Origin: Bacteroidaceae bacterium
Lineage (GTDB): Bacteria; Bacteroidota; Bacteroidia; Bacteroidales; Bacteroidaceae
Length of the DNA stretch: 32,439 nucleotides
Assembly: GCA_024398595.1 (NCBI GenBank)
Contig: JAKSIX010000025.1
Span: 1 to 32,439, forward strand
Direction of reading: 5' to 3'
Below, in pieces: positions 15,726 through 24,063 of the stretch. The notes below the pieces were generated by a model. That model was not told where the DNA came from. It searched no databases and worked only from the letters and a program-made list of their open reading frames with translations. Position 1 is the first letter of the stretch. The number at the start of each line of letters is the position of its first letter. Position numbers and translations under genes: made by a program.

Positions 15726-16934
15726 ATGAAAAAAATAACAGTACTGATGCTCGGCCTGATACTGGTTGGCAACGCATCTGCCGCACTGGACACCGATTCA
15801 CTGAAAACGGAGCTCGACAAGATAGAACTGACGAATGCCGATGCCAAATCCGCCATAGAGAAATACAAGAAAGGTGTACTGAAGAACGATCTGAAGTCAA
15901 TGAACCTGCTCGGCGTGGAATGTATGACAGGTACGAATGTCAAGGCAGATTTCAACATGGGCATAACGCTTCTCGAAGAAGCCGCCAACGAAGGATATCT
16001 TGATGCCCAGTACAATCTCGGCAACTACTATTTCATATTCTGGATTCGCAAACCGGACAACACAGCCTACTATTCGACCGCCACAAAATGGTTGCGCAAG
16101 GCTATCAAGACAGGCGATTTGCGTTCGTACAACCTTCTCGGACGTCTCTACAGCGAATACGGCAAACATCAGGGCGATCCCGCATTTCTGACTCAGGCAC
16201 GTATGCAACTGGGTGCAATTCCCAAAATTGAAGAAGTAAGTGACAAAAGCGATGACATAGTCAGCTGTCAGGCTCTCGCCGGCAATATCTGCCTCGCCCA
16301 ATGGCGTATGACAGGCGACACCGCAACCATCCGTGAGGCAAAGAAATGGTACAGACTTGTTCTTAAATCAAAACTGGAATACCCTACATATTCATCATAC
16401 ATTGACTCTTTGGCATTTGTCCTGAGTCAGGGAGTGCCAATGTCCATCGATCCGAAGGACGAGAACGCCGAAGCCAATGCAGTTCCGCAAGGTGGCCCGA
16501 TGATGGGTGGATTCGGAGGTATGGGAGGATTTGGAGGAGGACCTATGGGCGGCTTTGGAGGACCTATGGGTGGTCCAGGTGGACCGGGTCAGGGTGGTCC
16601 CACGGGGCCGGTTGCAAATTATCCGGGAGGAATGATGCAGATGATGAACTTCATCCGTTCCAACACCTTCTATCCCAAAGACTGCGAGGACAACCGCATC
16701 AAGGACAATGTCACCGTTCAGTTCACAATCGGTACGGACGGAGCTGTCATCAACCCCAAAGTCATCAAGAACACGAACTACCTGCTCGGTCAGGAAGCCA
16801 TGCGCACAGTTATGCTGATGCCTGACTGGATTCCGGCAAAGAAGGAGGACGGGACAGCAGTAGAATATACCACCACTACGAACGTATCATTCGGCAGCGG
16901 TGGTATGGGAGGTATGGGTGGAATGATGTTCTGA
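15726..16934 (+). CDS. Secreted Sel1-repeat protein with Gly/Met-rich linker and TonB-C-like domain
   Basis: The protein has 402 residues. A signal peptide (MKKITVLMLGLILVGNASA) is cleaved after about residue 19. Residues 40-230 contain Sel1/TPR-like helical repeats (for example SMNLLGVECMTG and AQYNLGNYYF). A Gly/Met/Pro/Phe linker spans 256-295, and a TonB C-terminal-like domain about 300-390 (FYPKD, VTVQFTIGTDGAV, QEAMRTVMLMPDWIPAKKEDG). The last residues are again Gly/Met-rich (GSGGMGGMGGMMF). Classical TonB has an N-terminal anchor and interacts with ExbBD; here the anchor is replaced by a cleavable signal, so it would be free in the periplasm. The function is unknown; an envelope scaffold is inference. 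Confidence 0.8.
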   Translation: MKKITVLMLGLILVGNASAALDTDSLKTELDKIELTNADAKSAIEKYKKGVLKNDLKSMNLLGVECMTGTNVKADFNMGITLLEEAANEGYLDAQYNLGNYYFIFWIRKPDNTAYYSTATKWLRKAIKTGDLRSYNLLGRLYSEYGKHQGDPAFLTQARMQLGAIPKIEEVSDKSDDIVSCQALAGNICLAQWRMTGDTATIREAKKWYRLVLKSKLEYPTYSSYIDSLAFVLSQGVPMSIDPKDENAEANAVPQGGPMMGGFGGMGGFGGGPMGGFGGPMGGPGGPGQGGPTGPVANYPGGMMQMMNFIRSNTFYPKDCEDNRIKDNVTVQFTIGTDGAVINPKVIKNTNYLLGQEAMRTVMLMPDWIPAKKEDGTAVEYTTTTNVSFGSGGMGGMGGMMF

Positions 16935-16940
16935 CAGAAC
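16928..16940. repeat. Short palindrome between convergent stop codons
   Basis: GTTCTG-A-CAGAAC spans the TGA of the Sel1 protein gene and the last base of the korB stop. Only five bases separate the two genes and no standard terminator fits there. Confidence 0.3.
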
Positions 16941-17947
16941 TATTCCACTGTCCAGATATCATTAGTCTCAAGCAGCTCAGCGAAGTTGTGATACTTCTTC
17001 TGAGCCTTGACCTCTTCAATCTGAGCGGAAACGGAGTCGTCGTATGTCGGAGCCTCGACATCGCGGATTACACCGAGAGCAACAGGGAAACCGTCACCCT
17101 GCCCCATCAGAGCAAGCTTCAGCTGCAGGGTGTTATCCTCGCAGTGGGCATCGTGAACCAGGATGTCCTTCACGGTAACACCATTCTCGCCTATCTTCAC
17201 AACCTTCAGGCCAAAGCCATCCTGCATCAGTCCGTACTCGTTGTTCTCACCGAACAGCAGAGGCTGACCGTGCTTCACATAAATTGCGTTTTTGGCACGT
17301 CCTTCCTTATTATACACCGCATCGTGAGTGCCGTTGTTGAAAATGACGCAGTTCTGGAGTATCTCGCAGACAGATGCGCCCTTGTGCTGATAGGCAGCCT
17401 TCAGGATATCCACCGTAGCCGGGGCATCCGTTGCCACCGCACGTGCAAAGAAATGACCGCGCGCACCGAAACAGAGTTCCGCCGGACGGAACGGGTCCTC
17501 GACCGTGCCGTAAGGACTTGACTTGCTGACAAAACCGCGTGGAGATGTCGGAGAATACTGTCCCTTGGTCAGACCGTAGATACGGTTGTTCAGCAGAATC
17601 ATATTAAGATTGATATTACGGCGGTTTGCGTGGATGAAATGATTTCCGCCAATAGCCAGACCATCACCGTCACCCGAAATCTGCCATACTGCAAGCTCCG
17701 GATTGGCGACTTTGCAACCGGTTGCAATAGCAGCCGCACGTCCGTGAATGGTATTCATTCCGTACGTTGCCATATAGTGAGGCAGACGGCTGGAGCAGCC
17801 AATACCTGAGATGACCGCGACATTGTGCGGAGCAACCCCAATCTCCGCCATCGCCTTGTGCAGCGAAGCGAGGAAGAAATGGTCACCGCATCCCGGACAC
17901 CAGCGGGGCTGTCCCTTCTTAAAATCCTGTGCTGTATATTCGCTCAT
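16940..17947 (-). CDS. korB: 2-oxoglutarate:ferredoxin oxidoreductase, beta (TPP-binding) subunit
   Basis: The protein has 335 residues. An N-terminal CPGCGDH (17-23) and GIGCSS (48-53) are followed by the thiamine-diphosphate/Mg motif SGDGDGLAIGGNH (91-103) with NN at 120-121. Together with KorA it oxidatively decarboxylates 2-oxoglutarate to succinyl-CoA and reduces ferredoxin, or runs in reverse in anaerobes. It follows korA with a 12-base gap. The family also includes enzymes acting on pyruvate or branched-chain 2-oxo acids; the two-subunit arrangement with this beta size favours 2-oxoglutarate. Confidence 0.92.
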   Translation of the reverse strand: MSEYTAQDFKKGQPRWCPGCGDHFFLASLHKAMAEIGVAPHNVAVISGIGCSSRLPHYMATYGMNTIHGRAAAIATGCKVANPELAVWQISGDGDGLAIGGNHFIHANRRNINLNMILLNNRIYGLTKGQYSPTSPRGFVSKSSPYGTVEDPFRPAELCFGARGHFFARAVATDAPATVDILKAAYQHKGASVCEILQNCVIFNNGTHDAVYNKEGRAKNAIYVKHGQPLLFGENNEYGLMQDGFGLKVVKIGENGVTVKDILVHDAHCEDNTLQLKLALMGQGDGFPVALGVIRDVEAPTYDDSVSAQIEEVKAQKKYHNFAELLETNDIWTVE

Positions 17948-17959
17948 AATCTCTACTTT

Positions 17960-19795
17960 TTACTTGTCAAGAATTTCCGTAAACGACTTCACTAACTCAG
18001 ACACCACGAACGGCTGTCCCTTCACCTGATTGAACTGATATGGTACGAATCCATCGACCTTCATTCTGAGGAATGCCGCTAACTGGCCCATATTCTGCTC
18101 GGCAACCACTACCTTCCTGTATCTGCCAAGTACCTCAGCCGTATTTTTCGGTAAAGGATTGACAAACTTGAAGTGCGCGTGAGCCACCTTGCGTCCGGCT
18201 GCCCTCATTTCGTCCATCGCCGCACGGAGATGACCGTAAGTACCGCCGAAGCCCACAATCAGCAAATCCGCATCGTCCACATCGCCAAGCACCTCCAGAT
18301 CAGGAACCTCAATGTTCTCAATCTTCTGCCTGCGCAGACGTGTCATCAGGTCGTGATTCTCAGGAGCCGTGCTGATGGCTCCGGTCTGATTGTCCTTCTC
18401 CAGACCGCCGAGTATATGGGTAAATCCCTCACGTCCCGGAACAGCCCAATAACGGGTACCGTTCTCAGCACGCATATACGGGGTCCAGTTGCCCCGCAAC
18501 TCCTCCGGAACGTATGGAGGATTGATCTCCGGATATTCCGACAGATCAGGCAACTTGAATGAAGCGGAACCGTTTGCAATGAAAGCGTCCGTCATAAGCA
18601 CCACAGGTGTCATATGCTCAAGTGCAATCTTGCAGGCCATATAGGCTGCATCAAAGCAATCTACCGGATGTTCAGCAGCGATTACCGGCATCGGACTCTC
18701 ACCATTGCGTCCGAAGAGTACCTGAAGCAGGTCAGTCTGCTCGCTCTTGGTGGGAAGGCCTGTTGCAGGACCGCCGCGCTGCACGTCAATGACAACCAGC
18801 GGAAGTTCCATAATGACAGCCAGATTCATCGCCTCAGATTTCAGACAGATGCCGGGGCCGGAAGTGGATGTCACAGCCAACGCACCGGCAAATGAAGCAC
18901 CAAGCGCAGATGCACAGCCTGCGATTTCATCCTCACACTGTACAGTTGTCACGCCGAGGGACTTGTGTTTGGAAAGCTCATGCAGGATATCCGTAGCAGG
19001 TGTTATAGGATAAGAGCCTAAATAAAGCTTCAGCCCGGCCTTCTCAGCGGCGGCGATAAGTCCGTATGCAGTAGCCTTGTTGCCGGTAATATCCATATAT
19101 CTTCCCGGTTCCTTAACCTTTGATTCCACCCGATAGACGTTCATCGCCGAGCTGTGCGTGTTGTGACCGTAATCATAACCGGCCTGAATCACGCGGATAT
19201 TGGCCTCGGCCAGTTCAGGCTTCTTTGCAAACTTGTCACGCAGGAAATTGAATGCAATGTTGAGGTCGCGGCTGAACAGCCAGCATACCAGACCCAATGC
19301 AAACATATTGCGGCATTTCAGAACGGACTTCACGTCCATCCCTGTGTCTGCCAGACAATCCTTCACCATCTGCGTCAGAGGACAAGCCACAACCCTGTCC
19401 CTGTCAATGCCGAGTTCCTGAATGGGGTCGTCAGTCTTGAAAGCGGCCTTATCCAGATCACTTTTCTGGAATGCGTCCGTATCTATTATAATTGTGGCAT
19501 CCTTCTTGGCATACTTGAGCTGCGTCTTCAGAGCCGCAGCATTCATCGCCACCAACACATCACAAAGGTCACCCGGCGTAAACACCTTATTCGCGCCGAC
19601 ATGCACCTGAAATCCGGAAACGCCGGTCAGAGAGCCCTGTGGGGCACGAATATCGGCCGGATAGTCCGGGAAAGTGCTGATACTGTTACCTACCGTAGCC
19701 GAAACAGTCGAGAAAATGTTGCCCGCCAACTGCATTCCATCTCCGGAATCGCCTGAAAAGCGGACCACAACGTCTTCCAATTCCTTAATATTCAT
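17960..19795 (-). CDS. korA: 2-oxoglutarate:ferredoxin oxidoreductase, fused gamma-alpha subunit
   Basis: The protein has 611 residues. The N-terminal gamma domain (about 1-190) begins with RFSGDSGDGMQLAG. The alpha domain follows with the pyrophosphate/domain I motif LGSYPITPATDILHEL and later QCEDEIAGCASALGASFAG. Domain II near the C-terminus binds the CoA side (VVAEQNMGQLAAFLRMK). It pairs with KorB downstream. A -7 element TAATTTTG lies 31 bases before ATG 19795, so the korAB operon has its own promoter. The enzyme works in the cytoplasm, linking the incomplete TCA cycle to ferredoxin. Confidence 0.93.
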   Translation of the reverse strand: MNIKELEDVVVRFSGDSGDGMQLAGNIFSTVSATVGNSISTFPDYPADIRAPQGSLTGVSGFQVHVGANKVFTPGDLCDVLVAMNAAALKTQLKYAKKDATIIIDTDAFQKSDLDKAAFKTDDPIQELGIDRDRVVACPLTQMVKDCLADTGMDVKSVLKCRNMFALGLVCWLFSRDLNIAFNFLRDKFAKKPELAEANIRVIQAGYDYGHNTHSSAMNVYRVESKVKEPGRYMDITGNKATAYGLIAAAEKAGLKLYLGSYPITPATDILHELSKHKSLGVTTVQCEDEIAGCASALGASFAGALAVTSTSGPGICLKSEAMNLAVIMELPLVVIDVQRGGPATGLPTKSEQTDLLQVLFGRNGESPMPVIAAEHPVDCFDAAYMACKIALEHMTPVVLMTDAFIANGSASFKLPDLSEYPEINPPYVPEELRGNWTPYMRAENGTRYWAVPGREGFTHILGGLEKDNQTGAISTAPENHDLMTRLRRQKIENIEVPDLEVLGDVDDADLLIVGFGGTYGHLRAAMDEMRAAGRKVAHAHFKFVNPLPKNTAEVLGRYRKVVVAEQNMGQLAAFLRMKVDGFVPYQFNQVKGQPFVVSELVKSFTEILDK

Positions 19796-19826
19796 CGTTC
19801 CTTATTAAAATGTCATAAACGTTATG

Positions 19827-19834
19827 CAAAATTA
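19827..19834 (-). promoter_or_regulatory. Putative -7 element (TAATTTTG) of korAB
   Basis: TAATTTTG on the minus strand matches the consensus, 31 bases before ATG 19795. It lies 37 bases downstream of the terminator of the preceding operon. Confidence 0.55.
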
Positions 19835-19870
19835 CACTAAACATAGATACGTGTTATCATTCGGGCAGAC

Positions 19871-19908
19871 AAAAAAAATCCTGCCGTGCGACTGACCGCA
19901 CAGCAGGA
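19871..19908 (-). terminator. Rho-independent terminator of the ABC transporter-lipoprotein operon
   Basis: On the minus strand TCCTGCTGTGCG and CGCACGGCAGGA form a 12-base stem with one mismatch and a 6-base loop, followed by eight T residues (19878-19871). Confidence 0.92.
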
Positions 19909-19942
19909 CTTACACCTATTATATCAGGTAATCTTCTGAAAA

Positions 19943-20761
19943 TTACTTGAGGAGAGATTTACGGGATACGGACACCTCACTCTTTACCTGTGCGAGCTGC
20001 TCCCTGAACTCATCAACGCTGATTGCATTGATTACACTGATAGGCTCAAGAGCCTCGTCAATCTCCTTATACTCCGGATTAATCTCAGCAAGATCATCAA
20101 TGGCAATGCACAGAAGAGCAATCTGAAGAGTTAGCTCCGATGCAGAATCATCATCGAACGATGCAAGGAACTTCTCTGAATTCTGAGCGGCGATATAGAT
20201 GTGCTCAACAATGGCGGCCGCGCAGACATCCCAGAAGAAATGTGTACGTCCGTTGGCCTTGCAAGCCTCGTAGAAAGCATTCATTGCCTCAGCCGTATCA
20301 TCATTCGAGAAAATCTCCTTGAGCTTCGGATCGTTGATGTCCAGATACAGCTTTGTCAGAGCCTTGTCATAGTCCGACACGGTAGAAGTCATCTCGTACA
20401 GATTGGCAACCTCCTTGTCAACATAGATAAGAGCCGCAGCGCGGTATTTCTGGGAAAGAGTCTGCAAGTCATTGATAACAGAGGCATTGATAAGATACTC
20501 CGGCTTCACCTGCTTTTCCTTGTCTGTCAGCACAATGCTTCCGTCGGAAGTCTTGGCCACGAAATCAAGGGGCTTCAGTCTCAGCATCTCGGCTGCAAGA
20601 CTGTCTATCTGCATCTTGATATACTCCTCCTGCTGCTGTTCTACAAAAGACTTTTCCTTGGAAGTGCCCGAATCAGTCTGTTTCGCCTTCCTGTTACCAC
20701 CACATGACAGCACGCTTACCGCTAATGCTGCAATGGAAACGTAGGTTAAAAATTTCTTCAT
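19943..20761 (-). CDS. Hypothetical lipoprotein
   Basis: The protein has 272 residues. It starts with a lipoprotein signal MKKFLTYVSIAALAVSVLSC; the lipobox VLSC places the acylated cysteine at residue 20, followed by GGNRKAK. A charged Gln/Glu-rich linker (KSFVEQQQEEYIKMQIDSL) precedes a mostly helical domain of about 220 residues (SLAAEMLRLK, YDKALTKLYLD, EAMNAFYEACK). I do not recognise a family. It is 31 bases downstream of the large ABC transporter gene and is followed by the terminator, so it is probably the second gene of that operon and may serve the transporter in the envelope. Confidence 0.82.
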   Translation of the reverse strand: MKKFLTYVSIAALAVSVLSCGGNRKAKQTDSGTSKEKSFVEQQQEEYIKMQIDSLAAEMLRLKPLDFVAKTSDGSIVLTDKEKQVKPEYLINASVINDLQTLSQKYRAAALIYVDKEVANLYEMTSTVSDYDKALTKLYLDINDPKLKEIFSNDDTAEAMNAFYEACKANGRTHFFWDVCAAAIVEHIYIAAQNSEKFLASFDDDSASELTLQIALLCIAIDDLAEINPEYKEIDEALEPISVINAISVDEFREQLAQVKSEVSVSRKSLLK

Positions 20762-20792
20762 TGTTTTGAATGTTAAGTAATTAATAATTATT

Positions 20793-23681
20793 TTATCTAT
20801 TTTTTCTATCGGGAATATTCATCATCAGCAATACAGCAAACAGCACACACATCAGGAAGAGTACCGACATATTGAACCACAACGTCGGTATCTGTCTGCC
20901 TGCGACAACCTTCACGGAACTGTAGAAAGGAGCACGTCCGTTATTGCTCTTGGGAGTAAGATATATGCGCCCTATCTGCGGGACAATATGACCGTCAACA
21001 ATCAGCAGAGTCCTGTCCGTATCGCCTCCCGTGACAAATTCCTCCAGCTTGATATTGCAGTTAGCCCTCTTCAGCCGGAGCATCTCCTCCTTGCCGCGCT
21101 CCTTTATATCCATACCGAGAAGGTTGTCCTTCTGGAGAGTCACACGGTTACAGACCTCGCCCAGCACTTCCTTGGCATTATTCAGATATCCGCTCACAGA
21201 TTCGTAATCGAAATCACCGCAATACGGTTTCAGACCGCAGGCCGATGCCAATGTAGGCAGCTCATTCTTCAACACCTCCATATGGACAGGCGATGTCTCA
21301 TTGCCTTTGGCCTCATCGTCCTTTATAGTCTCCAAATGCGATTCAAGCTCATATATGAAGGTCTCCCTGTAGAACATCGCCTGAAAACGCTCCCTATCCA
21401 TATCGAAATACGGCCTCTCGTAATCATTGTAGCGGAACGTGCCTACTGCCAGTGCCTCAAAAGCCCAACGCGACGGTATCACATCGCCTATCACCGGCAC
21501 ATTGTCCGTCTTGCTGTTACCGTTCAGATCCGAGAACGACACCACAAGTCCGCACAGCAGAATCTGGGGGATAAGCAGAATCGGAATGGTTATGTATATC
21601 GCCACCACCGAATTGAGACACTGCGACAGCAACAGACCGATCAGGCTTGACAGCAACGCGGAAATGAACAGAATCATCCACCACATCAGGAACATTCCGT
21701 GCAGTCCCATTATAACATTGCCGACCACAATGAAAAGCGCAGTCTGGACAAGCGATACAGCAGCCGCAAAGATTATCTTGCTCCATATATAGGCCTTGTA
21801 GCTCAAATCCAGGAATTTCTCACGCTTCAGGAGCACGCGGTCCTTTATGATTTCCTCCGCGCAGCCGCTCATACCGATGAAGATGGCAACTATTATGGCC
21901 ATAAAGAAATAGCTGACCATATTCTTGTTGTCCATCACAGTATAGCCCTCAGGCGGTGCGAAACGCGTAAGCAGACCGCATATCACGGCAAGCAGCGGAG
22001 CCTCCAGCAGAGTAATCAGAATATACTGCAGGTTCGTAAGCTTCGCCTTTACATTCCTCTCCAGGAATATCCTCATCTGCGAGAATGCCGACGGTTTCTT
22101 CTGGTTCGATGCCGGTATGTCAGGAACATCGGCAGGCACCCCGGCCACCACCCTGTGCTCCAAATACATATCGTGCCACTGCTCCGGACTGACCTTGCGC
22201 TCACCGCTCAGATGTCCTGTATCGTCCAATGCCTTCTCATTTATGATGTTGAGCACCGTCTCAGGATTCACGTTACCGCAAGTCGGACAGGTGCTGGTAT
22301 CGGCATCAGCATAGTTGGCGGCATCCTTGAAATAGGTCACAGCATCTATGGGATTGCCGTCAAATACAGGATAGCCACCGAGATCAAGCAGACACAGCCT
22401 GTCAAACAGCTTATATACATCGCTGGACGGCTGATGTATATTCAGCACGACAAGCTTGCCGTGGCAGGTCTGGTCCTTCAGCAAGCCCATCACGTTATCC
22501 GTATCCGACGATGACAGACCGGACGTAGGCTCATCCAGGAAAATCACGGACGGCTCGCGGATGAGCTCCAGTGCAATATTCAGGCGCTTGCGCTGACCGC
22601 CGGATATGGTCTTGTTCAACGGAGAACCCACCACCAGATCCTTAGCCTTGTCCAGACCGAGATCACGCAGAAGACTCAGCACCCTGCGGTCAAGCTCCTC
22701 ATCGCCCATACCGTCAAAGCAGAGCCGCGCAGTATAATAAAGGTTCTGATATACCGTCAGTTCCTCAATCAGCAGATCGTCCTGCGGGACAAATCCTATG
22801 AGAGCCCTCACCTCAGGCTCGTCTATGGAATGTCCGTTTATTGTCAGAGAACCGCTTTGCGGTTTCAACGAGCCGTTGAGTATGGAAAGCAGCGTGGTCT
22901 TGCCTGCACCGCTGCCACCCATAATGGCCACCAGCTCACCGCCGGACAAGGTCATCGACAGATTGTGAAGACCGTTGTTGCTGTTCGGGAAACGGAAATT
23001 AACGTCGCGAATGCTGTATATGATATGCTCCGAAGTCTCGCTCTCGTACGTCTGACGCACCTCCGGGTAATATACAGGAGCACCCTTGTGGTTTTTCAGG
23101 ACACCGCTGACGTGCCATATCTGGAATATCCCGGGAGTAAGCAGCACATCATCAAACAGGACATCATCCCCGCCCAGATACGAGAATACCATCTTGTTGT
23201 CCGACTGTATCCACAATGTCTTGACGTGGCCGGAATAGCCCGCGAACTCGTGCCTGCGCACATTAGCTCCCTCACGGTCATACACGAAATCGCAGAAGTC
23301 CGAATACAGGGAGTCATCCACACCGAAACTTTCCGACATCTGCAGGAATATCGGGCTGCGCGAGTCAAACGACTCGGGAGATATCATACAGAACTCCATC
23401 AGACGGAGCAGGACCATCTTGCGCTCACCGGCCTCAAGCTTATCCTTTATCTTCTCGCATATCTGCCTTACTACCGATTCCTTGTCAACAAAGTCTCCAT
23501 CGGAATAGAATGTCAGCAACTCATCATACAAATCCATATACGGCTGTATGTTCCTGAGGCCGAGATACCGCCCAAGATAGTTGTCCAGCAGCCTTTCAGC
23601 GCCGGAGCCATCAACCTTATTGCGCGACCCTAACAGAGCGAAAAGGTTAATCAGGCCAGATAGAACTATATCATTCAGCAT
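20793..23681 (-). CDS. Large ABC-2 transporter (ATPase and permease fused) with helical N-terminal domain
   Basis: From ATG 23681 the protein has 962 residues. Residues 1-140 are helical and acidic, loosely like TerB-type domains (YLGRYLGLRNIQPYMDLYDE). About 150-215 is a beta-rich module. The ATPase follows with Walker A GGSGAGKT (255-262), signature ISGGQRKR (359-366) and Walker B IFLDEP (380-385), of the ABCG-like type. A CPTCG motif (465-469) lies before an ABC-2 permease domain of about six helices (about 585-800). After a 120-residue soluble segment there is one last helix near 940-958. The frame is open to 23795, but that extension includes the promoter. Related Bacteroidetes proteins exist; the substrate is unknown. 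Confidence 0.87.
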   Translation of the reverse strand: MLNDIVLSGLINLFALLGSRNKVDGSGAERLLDNYLGRYLGLRNIQPYMDLYDELLTFYSDGDFVDKESVVRQICEKIKDKLEAGERKMVLLRLMEFCMISPESFDSRSPIFLQMSESFGVDDSLYSDFCDFVYDREGANVRRHEFAGYSGHVKTLWIQSDNKMVFSYLGGDDVLFDDVLLTPGIFQIWHVSGVLKNHKGAPVYYPEVRQTYESETSEHIIYSIRDVNFRFPNSNNGLHNLSMTLSGGELVAIMGGSGAGKTTLLSILNGSLKPQSGSLTINGHSIDEPEVRALIGFVPQDDLLIEELTVYQNLYYTARLCFDGMGDEELDRRVLSLLRDLGLDKAKDLVVGSPLNKTISGGQRKRLNIALELIREPSVIFLDEPTSGLSSSDTDNVMGLLKDQTCHGKLVVLNIHQPSSDVYKLFDRLCLLDLGGYPVFDGNPIDAVTYFKDAANYADADTSTCPTCGNVNPETVLNIINEKALDDTGHLSGERKVSPEQWHDMYLEHRVVAGVPADVPDIPASNQKKPSAFSQMRIFLERNVKAKLTNLQYILITLLEAPLLAVICGLLTRFAPPEGYTVMDNKNMVSYFFMAIIVAIFIGMSGCAEEIIKDRVLLKREKFLDLSYKAYIWSKIIFAAAVSLVQTALFIVVGNVIMGLHGMFLMWWMILFISALLSSLIGLLLSQCLNSVVAIYITIPILLIPQILLCGLVVSFSDLNGNSKTDNVPVIGDVIPSRWAFEALAVGTFRYNDYERPYFDMDRERFQAMFYRETFIYELESHLETIKDDEAKGNETSPVHMEVLKNELPTLASACGLKPYCGDFDYESVSGYLNNAKEVLGEVCNRVTLQKDNLLGMDIKERGKEEMLRLKRANCNIKLEEFVTGGDTDRTLLIVDGHIVPQIGRIYLTPKSNNGRAPFYSSVKVVAGRQIPTLWFNMSVLFLMCVLFAVLLMMNIPDRKNR

Positions 23682-23711
23682 AATAGACCAAACCGAATCT
23701 ATACATTTTCG

Positions 23712-23719
23712 CAAAATTA
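23712..23719 (-). promoter_or_regulatory. Putative -7 element (TAATTTTG) of the ABC-2 transporter operon
   Basis: TAATTTTG on the minus strand lies 30 bases before ATG 23681 and inside the longer possible reading frame, which argues for the shorter protein. Confidence 0.55.
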
Positions 23720-23771
23720 CAAATTGTTTTGCTATACTTTGCAAGTTGGCAGCAACTTTTGACCTTGGGTT

Positions 23772-23803
23772 TTTGCTTTTATCTGTCAAATGCACTAACT
23801 TTG
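23772..23803 (+). promoter_or_regulatory. Promoter of the tRNA-Arg gene
   Basis: TTTG (23772-23775), a 20-base spacer and TAACTTTG (23796-23803) match the Bacteroidetes -33/-7 pattern. The mature tRNA starts 20 bases after the -7 element. Confidence 0.72.
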
Positions 23804-23823
23804 CAGTGTTTTTGATGGTACGG

Positions 23824-23898
23824 GCCTCTGTAGTTCAATGGATAGAACGGAAGTTTCCTAAACTTTAAATTTGGGTTCGATTCCCAGCGGAGGTACCA
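23824..23898 (+). tRNA. tRNA-Arg (anticodon CCU, reads AGG)
   Basis: The gene is 75 bases including an encoded CCA. The acceptor GCCTCTG pairs with CGGAGGT (with G-U pairs at the first and sixth positions). The D stem is GTTC/GAAC. The anticodon stem GAAGT/ACTTT encloses the loop TTCCTAA with CCT at positions 34-36. The T arm TTGGG-TTCGATT-CCCAG is normal and the discriminator base is A. It would be charged by ArgS. The anticodon arm and the 3' end are both repeated just downstream. Confidence 0.95.
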
Positions 23899-23956
23899 TT
23901 CAATCAGAAAGTTCGCACTTTCCTTCTACCCTCACAAATTTAAAGTTCAGGAAACT
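23852..23956 (+). repeat. Inverted repeat: tRNA anticodon arm and an antisense copy downstream
   Basis: Bases 23852-23873 of the tRNA (AGTTTCCT...AAATTTG, covering the 3' part of the anticodon stem-loop and variable region) recur in reverse complement at 23935-23956, with 21 of 22 positions matching. The spacer is 61 bases and contains the tRNA 3' end. Confidence 0.85.
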
Positions 23957-24056
23957 GACATCATTTTATTTGCTGCGCAAAAGGGCGACATCCTGTCGCG
24001 ACAGCGGAGCTGTTCAATAATCTTAGTAATTTGGGTTCGATTCCCAGCGGAGGTAC
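23868..24056 (+). repeat. 29-nt direct repeat of the tRNA 3' end (attachment-site-like)
   Basis: The tRNA segment 23868-23896 (AATTTGGG...GGAGGTAC) is repeated exactly at 24028-24056, offset 160 bases. The second copy contains the whole T arm and 3' acceptor strand but is followed by AA instead of CCA completion. Such duplications are left when an integrative element inserts into a tRNA 3' end. Confidence 0.85.
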
Positions 24057-24063
24057 AATGTGG

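Noticed and set aside
21699-22514. 271-residue ORF antisense to the ABC-2 transporter
   Set aside because: Composition (His, Arg, Gln, Ile-rich) is that of an antisense shadow; the opposite strand has clear ABC motifs.
23681-23795. N-terminal 38-residue extension of the ABC-2 transporter
   Set aside because: It would contain the TAATTTTG promoter element and overlap the tRNA promoter region; the ATG at 23681 is more sensible.
24028-24056. Second tRNA gene
   Set aside because: Only the T arm and 3' acceptor strand are present; the 5' acceptor, D arm and anticodon arm are missing and there is no CCA.
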